Assembly: GCF_016863475.1 (NCBI RefSeq)
Contig: NZ_BOOY01000026.1
Location: 248,001 to 312,000, forward strand
Direction: 5' to 3'
DNA length: 64,000 bases
DNA from: Spirilliplanes yamanashiensis
GTDB taxonomy: Bacteria > Actinomycetota > Actinomycetes > Mycobacteriales > Micromonosporaceae
Part shown: piece by piece, positions 45,231-59,885 of the stretch
How the letters are laid out: each line of letters opens with the position of its first letter
Position numbering within the stretch: position 1 is the first letter of the stretch
The notes under the pieces: model-generated
The model's input: the letters and a program-made list of their open reading frames with translations, nothing else
Told to the model about the DNA's origin: nothing
The model's database searches: none
Program-made: the position numbers and the translations under genes

Positions 45231-47857
45231 GCGGGCGACTCCACGGGCTCGTTCGCGGACTTCTTCTGGGCGGGGATCTCGGCCTCGGCCTGGGGCTGCG
45301 CCTCGGGTTCGGGCGCTGTCTTGGTTGGGGGGCCGGGCTCGGGGCTCCGGGGGGTGGGCGCGGCCTTGAGGGCCGGTCCGGGCTCGGGTTCCGGCTCCGG
45401 CTCCGGCTCGCGCTCCGGCCCGGGCTCGGGCTCCGGCTGCGGGTCGGGGGGTGGCGCCGGGGCGGCCTCGGCGTTCGGCTCGGGCTTGGCCTCGACCTCG
45501 GGCTTGGCCTCGACCTCCACCTCGGCCTCGACGTCGGCCTCGACCTCGACCTGGACCTCGGCCTGGACCTCCGGCTGGGCCTGGACCTCGGGCCCGGCCT
45601 GGACCTCAAGCTTCGCCCTGCCTTCGGCTTCGGCCTCGGCTTGCGTCTCGGCTTCGGCCTCCGTCTCCACCTGGGCTTTCTCCTCGGCCTCGACCTCTTC
45701 CTCAGCCACGGCCTCGGCCTCGGCCTTCTTCTCAGCCACGGCCTCGGCCTCGGCCTTCTTCTCGGCCTCTACCTCGGCCTCGGCCTTCGGCTCGGCCGCG
45801 GGTGCCGGGTCGAAATCCACCACCGGCGGGGACCACGGCTCACTCCCTGGCTCGAAGGCCCGGACGACGACCGGCCCGGTCGCCGGCTCGGTCGCCTGCC
45901 CGGCCGACGACGCGGCCACCGGGTCGGAGGCCGGGTCGGCCGCCGGGTCCGCGTTCGTTTCGGGGGCCGGGTCGCGGAAGATCGGGATCTCCCGGGTCTC
46001 GGCGGCCGGCACGATCGGCAGCAGGCGGGTGTGTTCCGCCAGGGCGGCGGGTGCGCGCCGCCGCCGGTGCCGCTGGGCCAGGAAGATCGCGGGCGGCAGC
46101 AGGCAGATGGCGAGGTTGAGCGACGGCCACACCCACATCGGGCCGTTGACGTGGCCGGCGAACGGGGCCACCGCGAGCAGCAGGGCGTAGAAGCCCGCCC
46201 AGCGCAGGCTGCGGTGGAAGGTAAGCAGCCGGTCGGGGCTGGTCGAGTCGCCCTTCGGCGTCACCACGAAGCCGCTCGTCCTGCGCAGCACCGCCTGCAC
46301 GAACGATGACACGTACACCGGGGTGGACAGCGTGGACACCAGCATCCCGGTGAGCCCGGACGAGCCGGCCTCCTCGTGTGGGCTGGTGTTGTGCCGGCGG
46401 TTCCACACGTACAGGCCGATCTGGAACAGGGCGGCGTCGACGTAGAGCATCAGCCACACCTCCAGCGGCACCTGCACGCCCTGGGCGCCGAGCAGCAGGT
46501 AGCAGGCGGCGTTGAGGGCGCCGAGCAGCCAGGCCAGCGCGGTCAGCGGGTAGTACGACATGAGCAGCGCGTAGTGCAGGGAGCGGCGCAGGCCGAGCCG
46601 CCAGCCGAGCTTGTGGAAGGAGGTGACGGCGACCTCGTCGGTGCCGCGCGACCAGCGGTGCTGCTGGCTGAAGTAGTCGGTCCACGACGAGGGGCCCTCG
46701 CCGACGGCGAGGACGTCCGGTGTGTACACCGAGCGCCAGCGTTTGCCGGTGGCCGGGTTCTTGTTGCCGTGCACCACGAGGCTGGTCGCCATGTCCTCGG
46801 TGATGGAGTCCTGGAGGCCGCCGATGGCGCGCAGCGCGTCGAGGCGCACGGCGTTGTTGGTGCCGACGAGCATGGCGATGCCGTGCCGGTTGCCGGCGCG
46901 CTGGAGCAGGGAGTGGAACAGGTACTGCTGCGACTCGGCCCAGCGGGTGACGACGTTGTCGTAGTTGCCGTAGATCTGGGGGCCGACGACGAACGCCACG
47001 TCGGGGTCGCGGAAGTAGCCGAGCATGCGTTCGCCGAAGTTGGGCGCGGGCACGTGGTCCGGGTCGACGGAGATGAAGACGTCGTACGCCTCGCCGTGTT
47101 CGGCGACCCACGCGTTGTAGTTGCCGTGCTTGGTCTTGGCCTTGTACGCGCCGCCGGCGGTGTTGTACTCCTCGCGGCCCTTGCGGCTGAAGTGGCGGGC
47201 GCCGACCCGGGCGCACATGGCCTTGACGGTGGTGTCGTCGCCCTCGTCGAGCAGCCACACGTCGTACGGGCCGGTGTGCCGGATCTCCTTGGCGGCGCGC
47301 AGGGTGCGCTCGACCATCTCGACGGGTTCCTTGCCGGGCACGATGGTGGTGAGGAACGCGACGCGCAGGTCGGCCTGCGGGCTGACCGGCACCGGGTCGC
47401 GCGCCCACAGGGTGGCCAGGCACAGGGTGACGACGTTGACGAGCCGGAACAGCTCGATGAGAGCGGTGGCGCCGATCATCGTCAGAGTGGCGGCGTGCAG
47501 GGCGGGCTGCATGCCGCGGTCGGGGACCTCGATGGACGAGACGAGCCAGGCGAAGAACGTCGCCTCGAACGCGAACGCGAACAGGGTGATGAGGGCGGTG
47601 AGGAACGGCCGGCGCCGGGCCAGCGGGCGCATGCGGACCCGGTAGGGGCCGGTCGGCACCGGGTCCAGGGGGCCGGCGAGCACGCTGAAGCCGTCGTAGT
47701 CGTAGCCGTCCAGCGCGTACGCGGCGGCGTACACGCGGCCGCCGCCGGTGGCGGGCCGCCGTTGCAGCGGCACGGCTCTGGCCCGTGCGGGGCCGTCGAC
47801 GGGCGACGGCCGGGCGGGCACGGGTTTGACGGGCACGGGCGCAGACCTGAAGCGCAT
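45227..47857 (-). CDS. cslA: Cellulose-synthase-like glycosyltransferase CslA with a long Glu/Ala/Pro tail
   Basis: This 876-residue membrane GT2 protein makes a beta-1,4-type glucan at hyphal tips in relatives. Catalytic residues are present: LLDEGDD (first Asp), VDPDH (DXD), ITEDMA (TED) and QQHRW (QXXRW). Two helices lie N-terminal (about residues 88-150) and five or so C-terminal to the catalytic domain. The start ATG 47857 has GAGAGGA upstream. After the last helix the protein continues with an acidic linker, then about 190 residues (about 688 to the end) of [15 protein letters not shown] and later PEPEP repeats, far longer than in typical CslA. No PilZ domain is fused. It is first in the cslA-glxA-cslZ operon. 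Confidence 0.93.
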   Translation of the reverse strand: MRFRSAPVPVKPVPARPSPVDGPARARAVPLQRRPATGGGRVYAAAYALDGYDYDGFSVLAGPLDPVPTGPYRVRMRPLARRRPFLTALITLFAFAFEATFFAWLVSSIEVPDRGMQPALHAATLTMIGATALIELFRLVNVVTLCLATLWARDPVPVSPQADLRVAFLTTIVPGKEPVEMVERTLRAAKEIRHTGPYDVWLLDEGDDTTVKAMCARVGARHFSRKGREEYNTAGGAYKAKTKHGNYNAWVAEHGEAYDVFISVDPDHVPAPNFGERMLGYFRDPDVAFVVGPQIYGNYDNVVTRWAESQQYLFHSLLQRAGNRHGIAMLVGTNNAVRLDALRAIGGLQDSITEDMATSLVVHGNKNPATGKRWRSVYTPDVLAVGEGPSSWTDYFSQQHRWSRGTDEVAVTSFHKLGWRLGLRRSLHYALLMSYYPLTALAWLLGALNAACYLLLGAQGVQVPLEVWLMLYVDAALFQIGLYVWNRRHNTSPHEEAGSSGLTGMLVSTLSTPVYVSSFVQAVLRRTSGFVVTPKGDSTSPDRLLTFHRSLRWAGFYALLLAVAPFAGHVNGPMWVWPSLNLAICLLPPAIFLAQRHRRRRAPAALAEHTRLLPIVPAAETREIPIFRDPAPETNADPAADPASDPVAASSAGQATEPATGPVVVRAFEPGSEPWSPPVVDFDPAPAAEPKAEAEVEAEKKAEAEAVAEKKAEAEAVAEEEVEAEEKAQVETEAEAETQAEAEAEGRAKLEVQAGPEVQAQPEVQAEVQVEVEADVEAEVEVEAKPEVEAKPEPNAEAAPAPPPDPQPEPEPGPEREPEPEPEPEPGPALKAAPTPRSPEPGPPTKTAPEPEAQPQAEAEIPAQKKSANEPVESPA
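45235..45800 (-). repeat. Low-complexity coding repeat in the cslA 3' end
   Basis: This stretch is built of GCC/CTC-type triplets and encodes alternating Glu-Ala, Glu-Val and Glu-Pro runs. A 30-bp unit repeats exactly in tandem near 45701-45760, giving [10 protein letters not shown] twice. The frame stays open throughout. Length change by slippage is likely. Confidence 0.85.
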
Positions 47858-48095
47858 CGACGTCCTCTCACCTCGGAACGGTGGAGTGTTCTCGATGTAT
47901 CGATGCGTCCGTCGCACAATCGGTGCGTTCGTCCGGGAAAGTTATGATTTGGACGGATGTCGATGGATGATCTCGCCTGCTCAACGCGCGCGGGCCGATC
48001 CGGCAACGGTGTCGGACCCGCGGACTACTCTGGGAACCGCACCCCCCGCCTCCGGCGTTTCGGGGGTCTCGTCGCGTGCCCGGTGGGGGTTTGTC

Positions 48096-51701
<3,606 letters not shown>

Positions 51702-51757
51702 TCGGATTTCCGGGGGTCGGCGACGTACGTCACAGCACCCGTGAGAGAGTGACGACC

Positions 51758-52504
51758 ATGCAGCGTGCCCGCCGAGTAGCCGTCACCGCCGTCGCCGCCG
51801 CCCTCGCCGTCACCGGCCTGGCCGCCTGCCAGAACGAGCCCGGCGTCGCGGCGTACGTGGGGGACACCCGGATCACCGAGGACCGTGTCGACGCCATCTA
51901 CACCGAGGCGCGCGACAAGCTCACCGCGTCGGTCGAGCGCACCGGCCAGGAGCAGGGCGGCCAGGCGCCCGGCCCGGTCGAGATGCCGGTGACCCGCCGC
52001 GACATCGTCACCAACCTCGTCGGGCTCGACGTGCTGCGCGGCATCGCCGAGCAGCGCAACCTGCAGCCGGCGCAGATCCCGGTCGAGCAGGTCGCGCAGG
52101 GCGTCGGCCTGCCCGCCGACACCGAGTACGTGCGCACGTTCGCGGAGTACCGCGGCTACCTCGACGCGTTCGCCCGCACCGTCACCCCGGCCGCGCCGAG
52201 CGACGCCGACCTGATGGACGTGTACGAGCGGCTGAAGGCCGGCGGCGCCCAGACCGGCGGCGACTTCGCGGCGTTCAAGGGCTCGATCGGCGAGCAGGAC
52301 CAGCAGGTCCTCGCCGAGAACATCGGCCTGCGCAACGCCCTCGGCGAGGCGGCCGCCGCCGCGAACGCCCGGGTCAACCCGCGCTACGGCGACGCCGAGA
52401 TGCAGCTCGTGACGTTCCGCAACGAGCAGGGCCAGACCCGCCCGCTGGTGGTGCTGTCCTTCAACGCCGAGACCGGCGAACCGGCCGTCGTCGACCTGCC
52501 GTGA
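51758..52504 (+). CDS. SurA-like (N-terminal domain) lipoprotein
   Basis: This 248-residue lipoprotein has signal sequence and lipobox TGLAAC (Cys about residue 24). The segment VAAYVGDTRITEDRVDAIYTEA is the start of the SurA-type N-terminal chaperone domain, and the rest is helical. No parvulin prolyl-isomerase domain is seen. It probably acts as a chaperone at the cell surface, but this is inferred from family only. The start ATG 51758 (with GAGAG upstream) leaves a proper signal peptide; an ATG at 51698 overlapping mfd would give an extra 20 residues. Its stop overlaps the mazG GTG by 4 bp. Confidence 0.8.
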   Translation: MQRARRVAVTAVAAALAVTGLAACQNEPGVAAYVGDTRITEDRVDAIYTEARDKLTASVERTGQEQGGQAPGPVEMPVTRRDIVTNLVGLDVLRGIAEQRNLQPAQIPVEQVAQGVGLPADTEYVRTFAEYRGYLDAFARTVTPAAPSDADLMDVYERLKAGGAQTGGDFAAFKGSIGEQDQQVLAENIGLRNALGEAAAAANARVNPRYGDAEMQLVTFRNEQGQTRPLVVLSFNAETGEPAVVDLP

Positions 52505-53469
52505 CCCCGCCCGGCGCCGGCCGGATCGTCCTGCTGGTCACCTCGCCGCGGCTGCCCGCAGGCCTGCTGTCGGCCGCCGCGTGGGACCTGGTGCGCGCCC
52601 ACCCGGTGCTGACCGCCGCGGACGGCGAGACGGTCACCGCGCTGCGCGCCGCCGGCGCCACCGTCACCGTCGGCGCGGCCGACGAGCAGACCCTGCTCGA
52701 CGCGGTCGCCGCCCACGGCACCGTGGTGTGGCTGGCCGGCCCGACCGGCGACGAGGACCTGGCCCGCCGCCTCGGCCTGCGGCTCGCCCGCGAACCCGCC
52801 CTGGCCGAACTGGAACTCATGTACGGCTCGTGGGACCCGCCCGGCGCCCGCCTGCTCGACGCGGTCGCCGTCATCGACCGGCTAGCCTCGCCCGGCGGCG
52901 ACCCGTGGAAGCGCCAGCAGACCCACGCCAGCCTCGCCACGTACCTGCTGGAGGAGGCGTACGAGGCCTACGACGCCATCGACTCCGGCGACCTCGACGC
53001 GCTGCGCGAGGAACTGGGCGACGTGCTGCTCCAGGTGGTGCTGCACAGCCGCCTCGCCGAGGAACTGCCCGACGAGCACCGGTGGAACGTCGACGACGTG
53101 GCCGGCACGCTCGTCGAGAAGATGGTCCGGCGCAACCCGCACGTCTTCGCGGGCGAAGAGGTCGCCGACGTCGACGAGATCATCGAGAACTGGGAACGCA
53201 TCAAGAAGGCGGAGAAGGCCCGCGGCTCCGCCATGGACGGCATCGCCCTGTCCCAGCCCGCCCTGGCCCTGGCCGCGAAGATCCTGCAACGCGCCGACCG
53301 CGCCGGCCTGACCGTCCCCCTGCCCACCGGCGACGACCTGGGCGCCCGGCTGCTGGCCGCGGTGGCGGCGGCCCGCGCCGTGGGCGAGGACGCCGAGGAG
53401 TCCCTGCGCCGCACCGCCCTGGCGTACGCCGAAGCGGTGCGCGAGGCTGAGGGCGCCGGCGACCGCTGA
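52501..53469 (+). CDS. mazG: Nucleoside triphosphate pyrophosphohydrolase MazG
   Basis: MazG hydrolyses noncanonical and excess NTPs to NMP and pyrophosphate. The 322-residue protein has an N-terminal domain of about 115 residues seen in actinobacterial MazG, followed by the MazG fold with the EEXXE-12-28-EXXD motif in LLEEAYEAYDAIDSGD and LREELGDVLLQ, and the KMVRRNPHVF segment. The second MazG repeat is reduced to a short tail. GTG 52501 overlaps the SurA-like stop. A 123-bp gap to the DUF885 gene follows. Confidence 0.93.
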   Translation: MTPPGAGRIVLLVTSPRLPAGLLSAAAWDLVRAHPVLTAADGETVTALRAAGATVTVGAADEQTLLDAVAAHGTVVWLAGPTGDEDLARRLGLRLAREPALAELELMYGSWDPPGARLLDAVAVIDRLASPGGDPWKRQQTHASLATYLLEEAYEAYDAIDSGDLDALREELGDVLLQVVLHSRLAEELPDEHRWNVDDVAGTLVEKMVRRNPHVFAGEEVADVDEIIENWERIKKAEKARGSAMDGIALSQPALALAAKILQRADRAGLTVPLPTGDDLGARLLAAVAAARAVGEDAEESLRRTALAYAEAVREAEGAGDR

Positions 53470-53580
53470 GCCGGTGCGGCAGGCCAGACTGTTCGAAAGC
53501 GGTCATCCGCGCTGCCCCGCGCGGCCGGGACGGCCCGTCCGTTGATGCGCGGCGTGGCGGGTGCGTCTCGACAGGCGGAG

Positions 53581-53595
53581 TAACGTCATCGCATG
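53581..53595 (+). promoter_or_regulatory. -10-like element and leaderless start of the DUF885 gene
   Basis: TAACGT (53581-53586) precedes the ATG 53593 by six bases and there is no Shine-Dalgarno sequence. Confidence 0.4.
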
Positions 53596-55209
53596 CCGGA
53601 GTTCGTGCCGCTCGCGGAGCGCATCGTCGACGCCGTTCTCGCCGCCAATCCCGGGGTCGCCACGTACGCGGGCGATCACCGTCACGACGACAAGCTGACC
53701 GACCTGTCCGCGGACGCCGTGGCCGGGCAGGTGGCCATGCTGCGCGACGCCGCCGACGTGCTCGCCGGGCTGGACACCGACGATCTGGGGCCACAGGAGC
53801 GGGTGGACCACGCCATCCTGTCGTCGATCGTGGACCGGGGCATCTTCGAGGCCACCCAGGTGCGCGAGCACGAGTGGAACCCGCTGGAGCACAACCCGGG
53901 GCCGCTGCTGCACGCGTTGCTGAGCCGCGACTTCGCGCCCGCGGAGGAGCGGCTGGCGAACATCGCCGGGCGGCTGGCGGCGATCCCGGACGCGCTCGCC
54001 ACGGCGCGGGCGGTGCTGCGGGACGTGCCGACGATCCACGCGGAGACGGCGGTGGGGCAGTTCGCGGGCACGGCGTCGCTGATCCGGGACGAGTTGCCGG
54101 CGCTGGTGGCGCAGGCGCCCGCGCTGAAGGGCGAGGTGGAGCCGGCGGCGGCGGGGGCGCTGGCGGCGCTGGACGAGTTCGGCGGGTGGTTGCGCGACGG
54201 GCTGTCGGCGGGTGATCCGGGGCGGGACCCGCGGCTGGGGCGGCGGCTGTGGGAGGCGCGGCTGTGGCACACGCTGGACACGGAGCTGCCCGCGGCGGAG
54301 GTGCTGGCGCGGGCGCAGCGGAACCTGGCGGCGGTGGGGGAGCGGCTGCGGGAGGTGTCGGCGGAGCTGGTCGGCGGCCCGGCGACGGACGAGACGGTGC
54401 GTGAGGCGCTGGGGCGGCTGGCGGCCGACCACCCGGACAACGCGTCGATCGTGGGTCTGGCGCGGGAGACGATGGCGGAGGCGACGGCGTTCGTCCGGGA
54501 CCACGACGTGGTGACGCTGCTGGACGACCCGTGCGTGATCGAGGAGATGCCGGAGTTCGCGCGGGGCGTGGCGGTGGCGTACTGCGACGCGCCGGGGCCG
54601 CTGGAGACGGCGACGGTGCCGACGTTCTACTGCATCTCGCCGACCCCGGCGGACTGGCCGGCGCAGCGGGTGGAGTCGTTCTACCGCGAGTACAACAACC
54701 ACATGATCCGGAACCTGACGGTGCACGAGGCGATGCCGGGGCACTTCCTGCAGCTGGCGCACTCGCGGCGGTTCCGGGGCAGCACCCGGGTGCGGGCGCT
54801 GGGCTTCTCGGGCCCGATGGTGGAGGGCTGGGCGGTGTACGCCGAGGAGCTGATGGCCGACCTGGGCTTCGGCGGCCCGGCGATCCGGCTGCACCAGCTG
54901 AAGATGCAGCTGCGGATGAGCCTGAACGCGATCGTCGACCAGCTGGTGCACTGCGCGGACCTGCCCGAGGCGGAGGCGATGGCGATGCTGACCGGGCCGG
55001 GCTTCCAGGAGGAGGGCGAGGCGGCCGGCAAGTGGCGGCGGGCGCTGCTCACGTCGACGCAGCTGTCGACGTACTTCGTGGGCTGGACGGAGATGTCGGC
55101 CATCGCGGCGTCCCGGCCGTTCGGGGCGACGCCGCGGGCGTGGCACGACGCGATGCTGGCGCACGGCTCGCCGGCGCCGCGGCACCTGCGCGCGCTGCTG
55201 GACGTGTGA
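53593..55209 (+). CDS. DUF885-family zinc peptidase
   Basis: This 538-residue cytoplasmic protein belongs to the DUF885 family of M3-like helical metallopeptidases. The zinc motif HEAMPGH (with flanking TVHEAMPGHFLQ, about residues 377-388) and the third-ligand helix VEGWAVYAEELMADLG are conserved. There is no signal peptide. The biological substrate is unknown for most members. It starts 6 nt after a -10-like box (leaderless). Its codons lean to G at the third base more than its C-leaning neighbours, a visible but modest difference. The alpha/beta hydrolase gene follows 57 bp later with its own leaderless-type start. Confidence 0.85.
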   Translation: MPEFVPLAERIVDAVLAANPGVATYAGDHRHDDKLTDLSADAVAGQVAMLRDAADVLAGLDTDDLGPQERVDHAILSSIVDRGIFEATQVREHEWNPLEHNPGPLLHALLSRDFAPAEERLANIAGRLAAIPDALATARAVLRDVPTIHAETAVGQFAGTASLIRDELPALVAQAPALKGEVEPAAAGALAALDEFGGWLRDGLSAGDPGRDPRLGRRLWEARLWHTLDTELPAAEVLARAQRNLAAVGERLREVSAELVGGPATDETVREALGRLAADHPDNASIVGLARETMAEATAFVRDHDVVTLLDDPCVIEEMPEFARGVAVAYCDAPGPLETATVPTFYCISPTPADWPAQRVESFYREYNNHMIRNLTVHEAMPGHFLQLAHSRRFRGSTRVRALGFSGPMVEGWAVYAEELMADLGFGGPAIRLHQLKMQLRMSLNAIVDQLVHCADLPEAEAMAMLTGPGFQEEGEAAGKWRRALLTSTQLSTYFVGWTEMSAIAASRPFGATPRAWHDAMLAHGSPAPRHLRALLDV

Positions 55210-55254
55210 GCCGCGGGCGGCATTCACTCACGCGCGGGTCCGGGCCGCCGGTGT

Positions 55255-55269
55255 CAGGATGCACGGATG
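55255..55269 (+). promoter_or_regulatory. -10-like element and leaderless start of the alpha/beta hydrolase gene
   Basis: CAGGAT (55255-55260) lies six bases before the ATG 55267. No Shine-Dalgarno sequence is present. Confidence 0.4.
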
Positions 55270-56093
55270 AAGCATCGTCAGGTCACCGTCGGTGATGCCT
55301 CGCTGCACGTGATCGAGGCCGGCGACCCGGCCGCGCCGCCGGTGCTGTTCCTGCACGGCTGGCCGCAGTCGGCACAGAGCTGGGCGCCGGTGCTGGAGCT
55401 GGCCGCGGAGACCCACCACGCGCTGGCGGTCGACCTGCCCGGCATCGGCGGCTCGACGGGCGCCACGGACGGCTCGAAGCGGGCCGTCGCCGAGGTGGTG
55501 CGCCTGCTGATCGAGCGGCTGGGGCTGCGCCGGCCGCTGCTGGCCGGGCACGACCTCGGCGGCATGGTGGTGTACGCCTACCTGCGCCGCTACCACGACC
55601 TCGGCCGGGCGGTGATCATGAACACCGTGCTGCCGGGCGTCGCCCCGTGGGACGAGGTGCTGCGCAACCCGTACCTGTGGCACTTCGCCCTGCACGCGGT
55701 GCCGGACCTGCCGGAGCAGCTGGTGACGGGGCGCGAACGGCCGTACTTCGACCACTTCTTCGACGTGCTGTCGCCGGACCCGGCGGCGATCGGCGAGGCG
55801 GAGCGGGCGGCGGCGGTGGCCGCGTACCGGGGCCCGGCCCTGCGCGCCGGCTTCGACCTGTACCGGGCGCTGACCTGGGACGCCGCCGACAACGAGCTGT
55901 GCGCGCAGGACGGCCCGGCCCCGACGCCGGTGCTGTACGTGCGCGGCGAGCACGAGCCGGGCGACCCGGACGCGTACGTGAAGGGCCTGGCGGACGCGGG
56001 CGTCACCGACGTCGAGTGCGCGGTGGTGCCGGGCGCGGGGCACTTCGCGCCGACGGAGAACCCGCGCGCGGTGTGGGACCTGGTGCGCCGCTT

Positions 56094-56100
<7 letters not shown>
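55267..56100 (+). CDS. Alpha/beta hydrolase (epoxide hydrolase / dehalogenase-like)
   Basis: This 277-residue protein has the alpha/beta-hydrolase fold. The oxyanion region is FLHGWPQSAQSW (about residues 27-38), the nucleophile elbow GHDLGG has Asp as nucleophile (about residue 99), and the catalytic His is in PGAGHFAP near the end. Asp at the elbow places it with epoxide hydrolases, haloalkane and fluoroacetate dehalogenases rather than Ser esterases. Its true substrate is unknown. Its stop and that of the minus-strand PilZ gene overlap by a few bases (convergent). Confidence 0.87.
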
Positions 56101-58132
<2,032 letters not shown>

Positions 58133-58144
58133 CACAGGCGTACG

Positions 58145-58174
58145 AACGGGCGGACCCGGTCGGGTCCGCCCGTT
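58145..58174 (+). terminator. Hairpin after eno
   Basis: 58145-58157 pairs with 58162-58174 (13 bp, loop GGTC), 12 bp after the eno stop. Confidence 0.8.
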
Positions 58175-58186
58175 GCGTTCAGTGTG

Positions 58187-58215
58187 TTGTGACGCGCCGT
58201 GACCGGGCATAGTGT
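58187..58215 (+). promoter_or_regulatory. Putative sigma-70-type promoter of the ftsB-like operon
   Basis: TTGTGA (58187-58192) and TAGTGT (58210-58215) are 17 bp apart, one of the best matches in the window. The GGGGGAGGGGGAG ribosome-binding region precedes the ATG at 58267. Confidence 0.6.
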
Positions 58216-58266
58216 CCGGTACGGGGACGCACGCCCGGTGACGACGCGTGGGGGAGGGGGAGCCGC

Positions 58267-58896
58267 ATGACGCAGCGCCGCACACCCAGCGGTCAGGGTC
58301 CGGCCCGCCGCCCCGGGCAGTCCCGGGCGGGCAGCCGGGTCACCGGCCGCAGCACCACCCGCGAGCCGGCCGGCCTGCGCGCCGAGCCGCGCACCCCCGC
58401 CCGCACCCCCGCGCGCGGCACCGGCCGGGCCGCGCCCGCCGCCCGCTCCGGCAGCCGCCCCGCGGCCGCCCGCCGGGCCGCCGTCGGCGGCGCCGCGAAG
58501 CGCACGGCCGCCCCGCAGCCGCGCCGGTTCACCGGCCGGGCCACTGTGCTGCTGGTCGTGCTGGCGGTGCTGGCGCTGGGCTACACGTACCCGATCCGGG
58601 TCTACCTCGACCAGGAGTCGCAGATCGCCGAGACCAAGGCGGCGATCGCGGCGCAGCAGAAGGCCATCGCGGACAAGACGGCCCAGGTCGCCAAGTGGCA
58701 GGACGACGAGTACGTCATCTCGCAGGCCCGCAAGCGTTTCTACTACGTGCCGCCGGGCGTGACGCCGCTGATCGTGCTGCACGACGAGGCAGGCGCCGCC
58801 CGCGACGCGGGGGTGCCGCCCGTGCCACCCGCCCCGGACCGCTGGTACGACTCGCTGTGGTCGAGCATCGAGGCCGCCGACAAGGAAGCTCCGTGA
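58267..58896 (+). CDS. ftsB: FtsB/DivIC-type septum formation initiator
   Basis: This 209-residue protein has an Arg/Ala/Pro-rich cytoplasmic N-terminus (about 90 residues), one membrane helix (about 95-113, VLLVVLAVLALGYTY) and an extracytoplasmic coiled coil (QIAETKAAIAAQQKAIADKTA), then ARKRFYYVPPGVTP, the segment conserved in FtsB/DivIC. It is a structural part of the divisome with FtsL and FtsQ. The long basic head is usual in actinobacteria. A good promoter and ribosome-binding site precede it. Its stop overlaps the DUF501 GTG (GTGA). Confidence 0.9.
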   Translation: MTQRRTPSGQGPARRPGQSRAGSRVTGRSTTREPAGLRAEPRTPARTPARGTGRAAPAARSGSRPAAARRAAVGGAAKRTAAPQPRRFTGRATVLLVVLAVLALGYTYPIRVYLDQESQIAETKAAIAAQQKAIADKTAQVAKWQDDEYVISQARKRFYYVPPGVTPLIVLHDEAGAARDAGVPPVPPAPDRWYDSLWSSIEAADKEAP

Positions 58897-59387
58897 CGTT
58901 GGAACCACCCGCCGACCGCGATCTGGCCGCGGTCGAGGCCCAGCTGGGCCGGCCCTCCCGCGGCACCCGTGCCGTGCACCGCTGCCCGTGCGGCAACCCC
59001 GACGTGGTCGAGACCGAACCGCGGCTGCCCAACGGCACCCCGTTCCCGACGACGTACTACCTGACCTGCCCGAAGGCGACCGCCGCGTGCAGCCGGCTGG
59101 AGTCGGAGGGGCTGATGCGCGAGATGGCGGCCCGGCTCGACACCGACCCCGACCTGGCGAAGCGGTACGCGGCCGCGCACGAGGACTACCTGGCCCGCCG
59201 CGCCGGGCTGGGCGACGTGCCGGAGATCGCCGGCATCTCCGCCGGCGGCATGCCCGACCGGGTGAAGTGCCTGCACGTGCACCTCGGGCACGCGCTGGCG
59301 GCGGGGCCCGGCGTCAACCCGTTCGGCGACGAGGTGCGCGAGCTGATCGGCGCGTGGTGGAGCGGCGGGCCGTGCGTGACGTCCTGA
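58893..59387 (+). CDS. DUF501 protein
   Basis: This 164-residue protein belongs to DUF501, almost always next to eno, ftsB and ppx in actinobacteria. Conserved segments are HRCPCGNPDVVETEPRL, PTTYYLTCPKATAACSRLE and DRVKCLHVHLGHALA. The conserved Cys and His residues suggest a metal site, but no function is known. GTG 58893 overlaps the ftsB-like stop. Its 3' end overlaps the acetyltransferase gene by 16 bp, so the four genes form one tight unit. Confidence 0.92.
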   Translation: MTLEPPADRDLAAVEAQLGRPSRGTRAVHRCPCGNPDVVETEPRLPNGTPFPTTYYLTCPKATAACSRLESEGLMREMAARLDTDPDLAKRYAAAHEDYLARRAGLGDVPEIAGISAGGMPDRVKCLHVHLGHALAAGPGVNPFGDEVRELIGAWWSGGPCVTS

Positions 59388-59875
59388 TCCGGCGTGCCCG
59401 CACCGGCGACGTGCGCGGCATCCGGCGCCTGGTCGACACGTACACCGGGGGCCGCCGGATGCTGACCAAGGCCACCGTGACCCTGTACGAGGACGTGCAG
59501 GAGTTCTGGGTGGCCGAGACGCCGGACGGCCGCCTGGCCGGCTGCGGCGCCCTGCACGTGATGTGGGAGGACCTGGCGGAGATCCGCACGGTGGCCGTCG
59601 ACCCGGAGCTGCGCGGGCGGAAGATCGGCCACCGGATCGTCGAGGCGCTGCTGGACACGGCCCGCGAGCTGGGCGTGCAGCGGGTGTTCTGCCTGACGTT
59701 CGAGACCCGGTTCTTCGGCTCGTTCGGGTTCACGGAGATCGACGGGGCGCCGGTGCCGCCCGCGGTGTTCGAGCAGCTGCTCGTCTCGTACGACGAGGGT
59801 GTGGCCGAGTTCCTCGACCTCGAACGGGTCAAGCCCAACACCCTCGGCAACACCCGCATGCTGCTGCACCTGTAA
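59372..59875 (+). CDS. argA: Amino-acid N-acetyltransferase, ArgA type (GNAT)
   Basis: This 167-residue GNAT protein matches the stand-alone N-acetylglutamate synthase of mycobacteria (Rv2747 type). Landmarks are IRRARTGDVRGIRRLVDTY, VQEFWVAE, CGALHVMWEDLAEIRTVAVDP, the acetyl-CoA loop RGRKIGHRIV and the end GVAEFLDLERVKPNTLGNTRMLL. It would start arginine synthesis by acetylating glutamate (the mycobacterial enzyme prefers glutamine). The start GTG 59372 has GGAG about 9 nt before it, inside DUF501. Ten bp separate its stop from ppx. Its place between DUF501 and ppx, not with arg genes, means the arginine role needs testing. Confidence 0.85.
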   Translation: MRDVLIRRARTGDVRGIRRLVDTYTGGRRMLTKATVTLYEDVQEFWVAETPDGRLAGCGALHVMWEDLAEIRTVAVDPELRGRKIGHRIVEALLDTARELGVQRVFCLTFETRFFGSFGFTEIDGAPVPPAVFEQLLVSYDEGVAEFLDLERVKPNTLGNTRMLLHL

Positions 59876-59885
59876 CTTTCGCGCC

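Noticed and set aside
45470-45800. Periodic repeat that might suggest a CRISPR array
   Set aside because: It is an open coding low-complexity tail of cslA; repeat units are triplet-based and there are no unique spacers of constant length.
47858-48095. Possible gene or RNA between cslA and mfd
   Set aside because: No coding frame of quality on either strand and no stable hairpin series; best treated as a divergent promoter region, although I cannot place a convincing -35/-10 pair.
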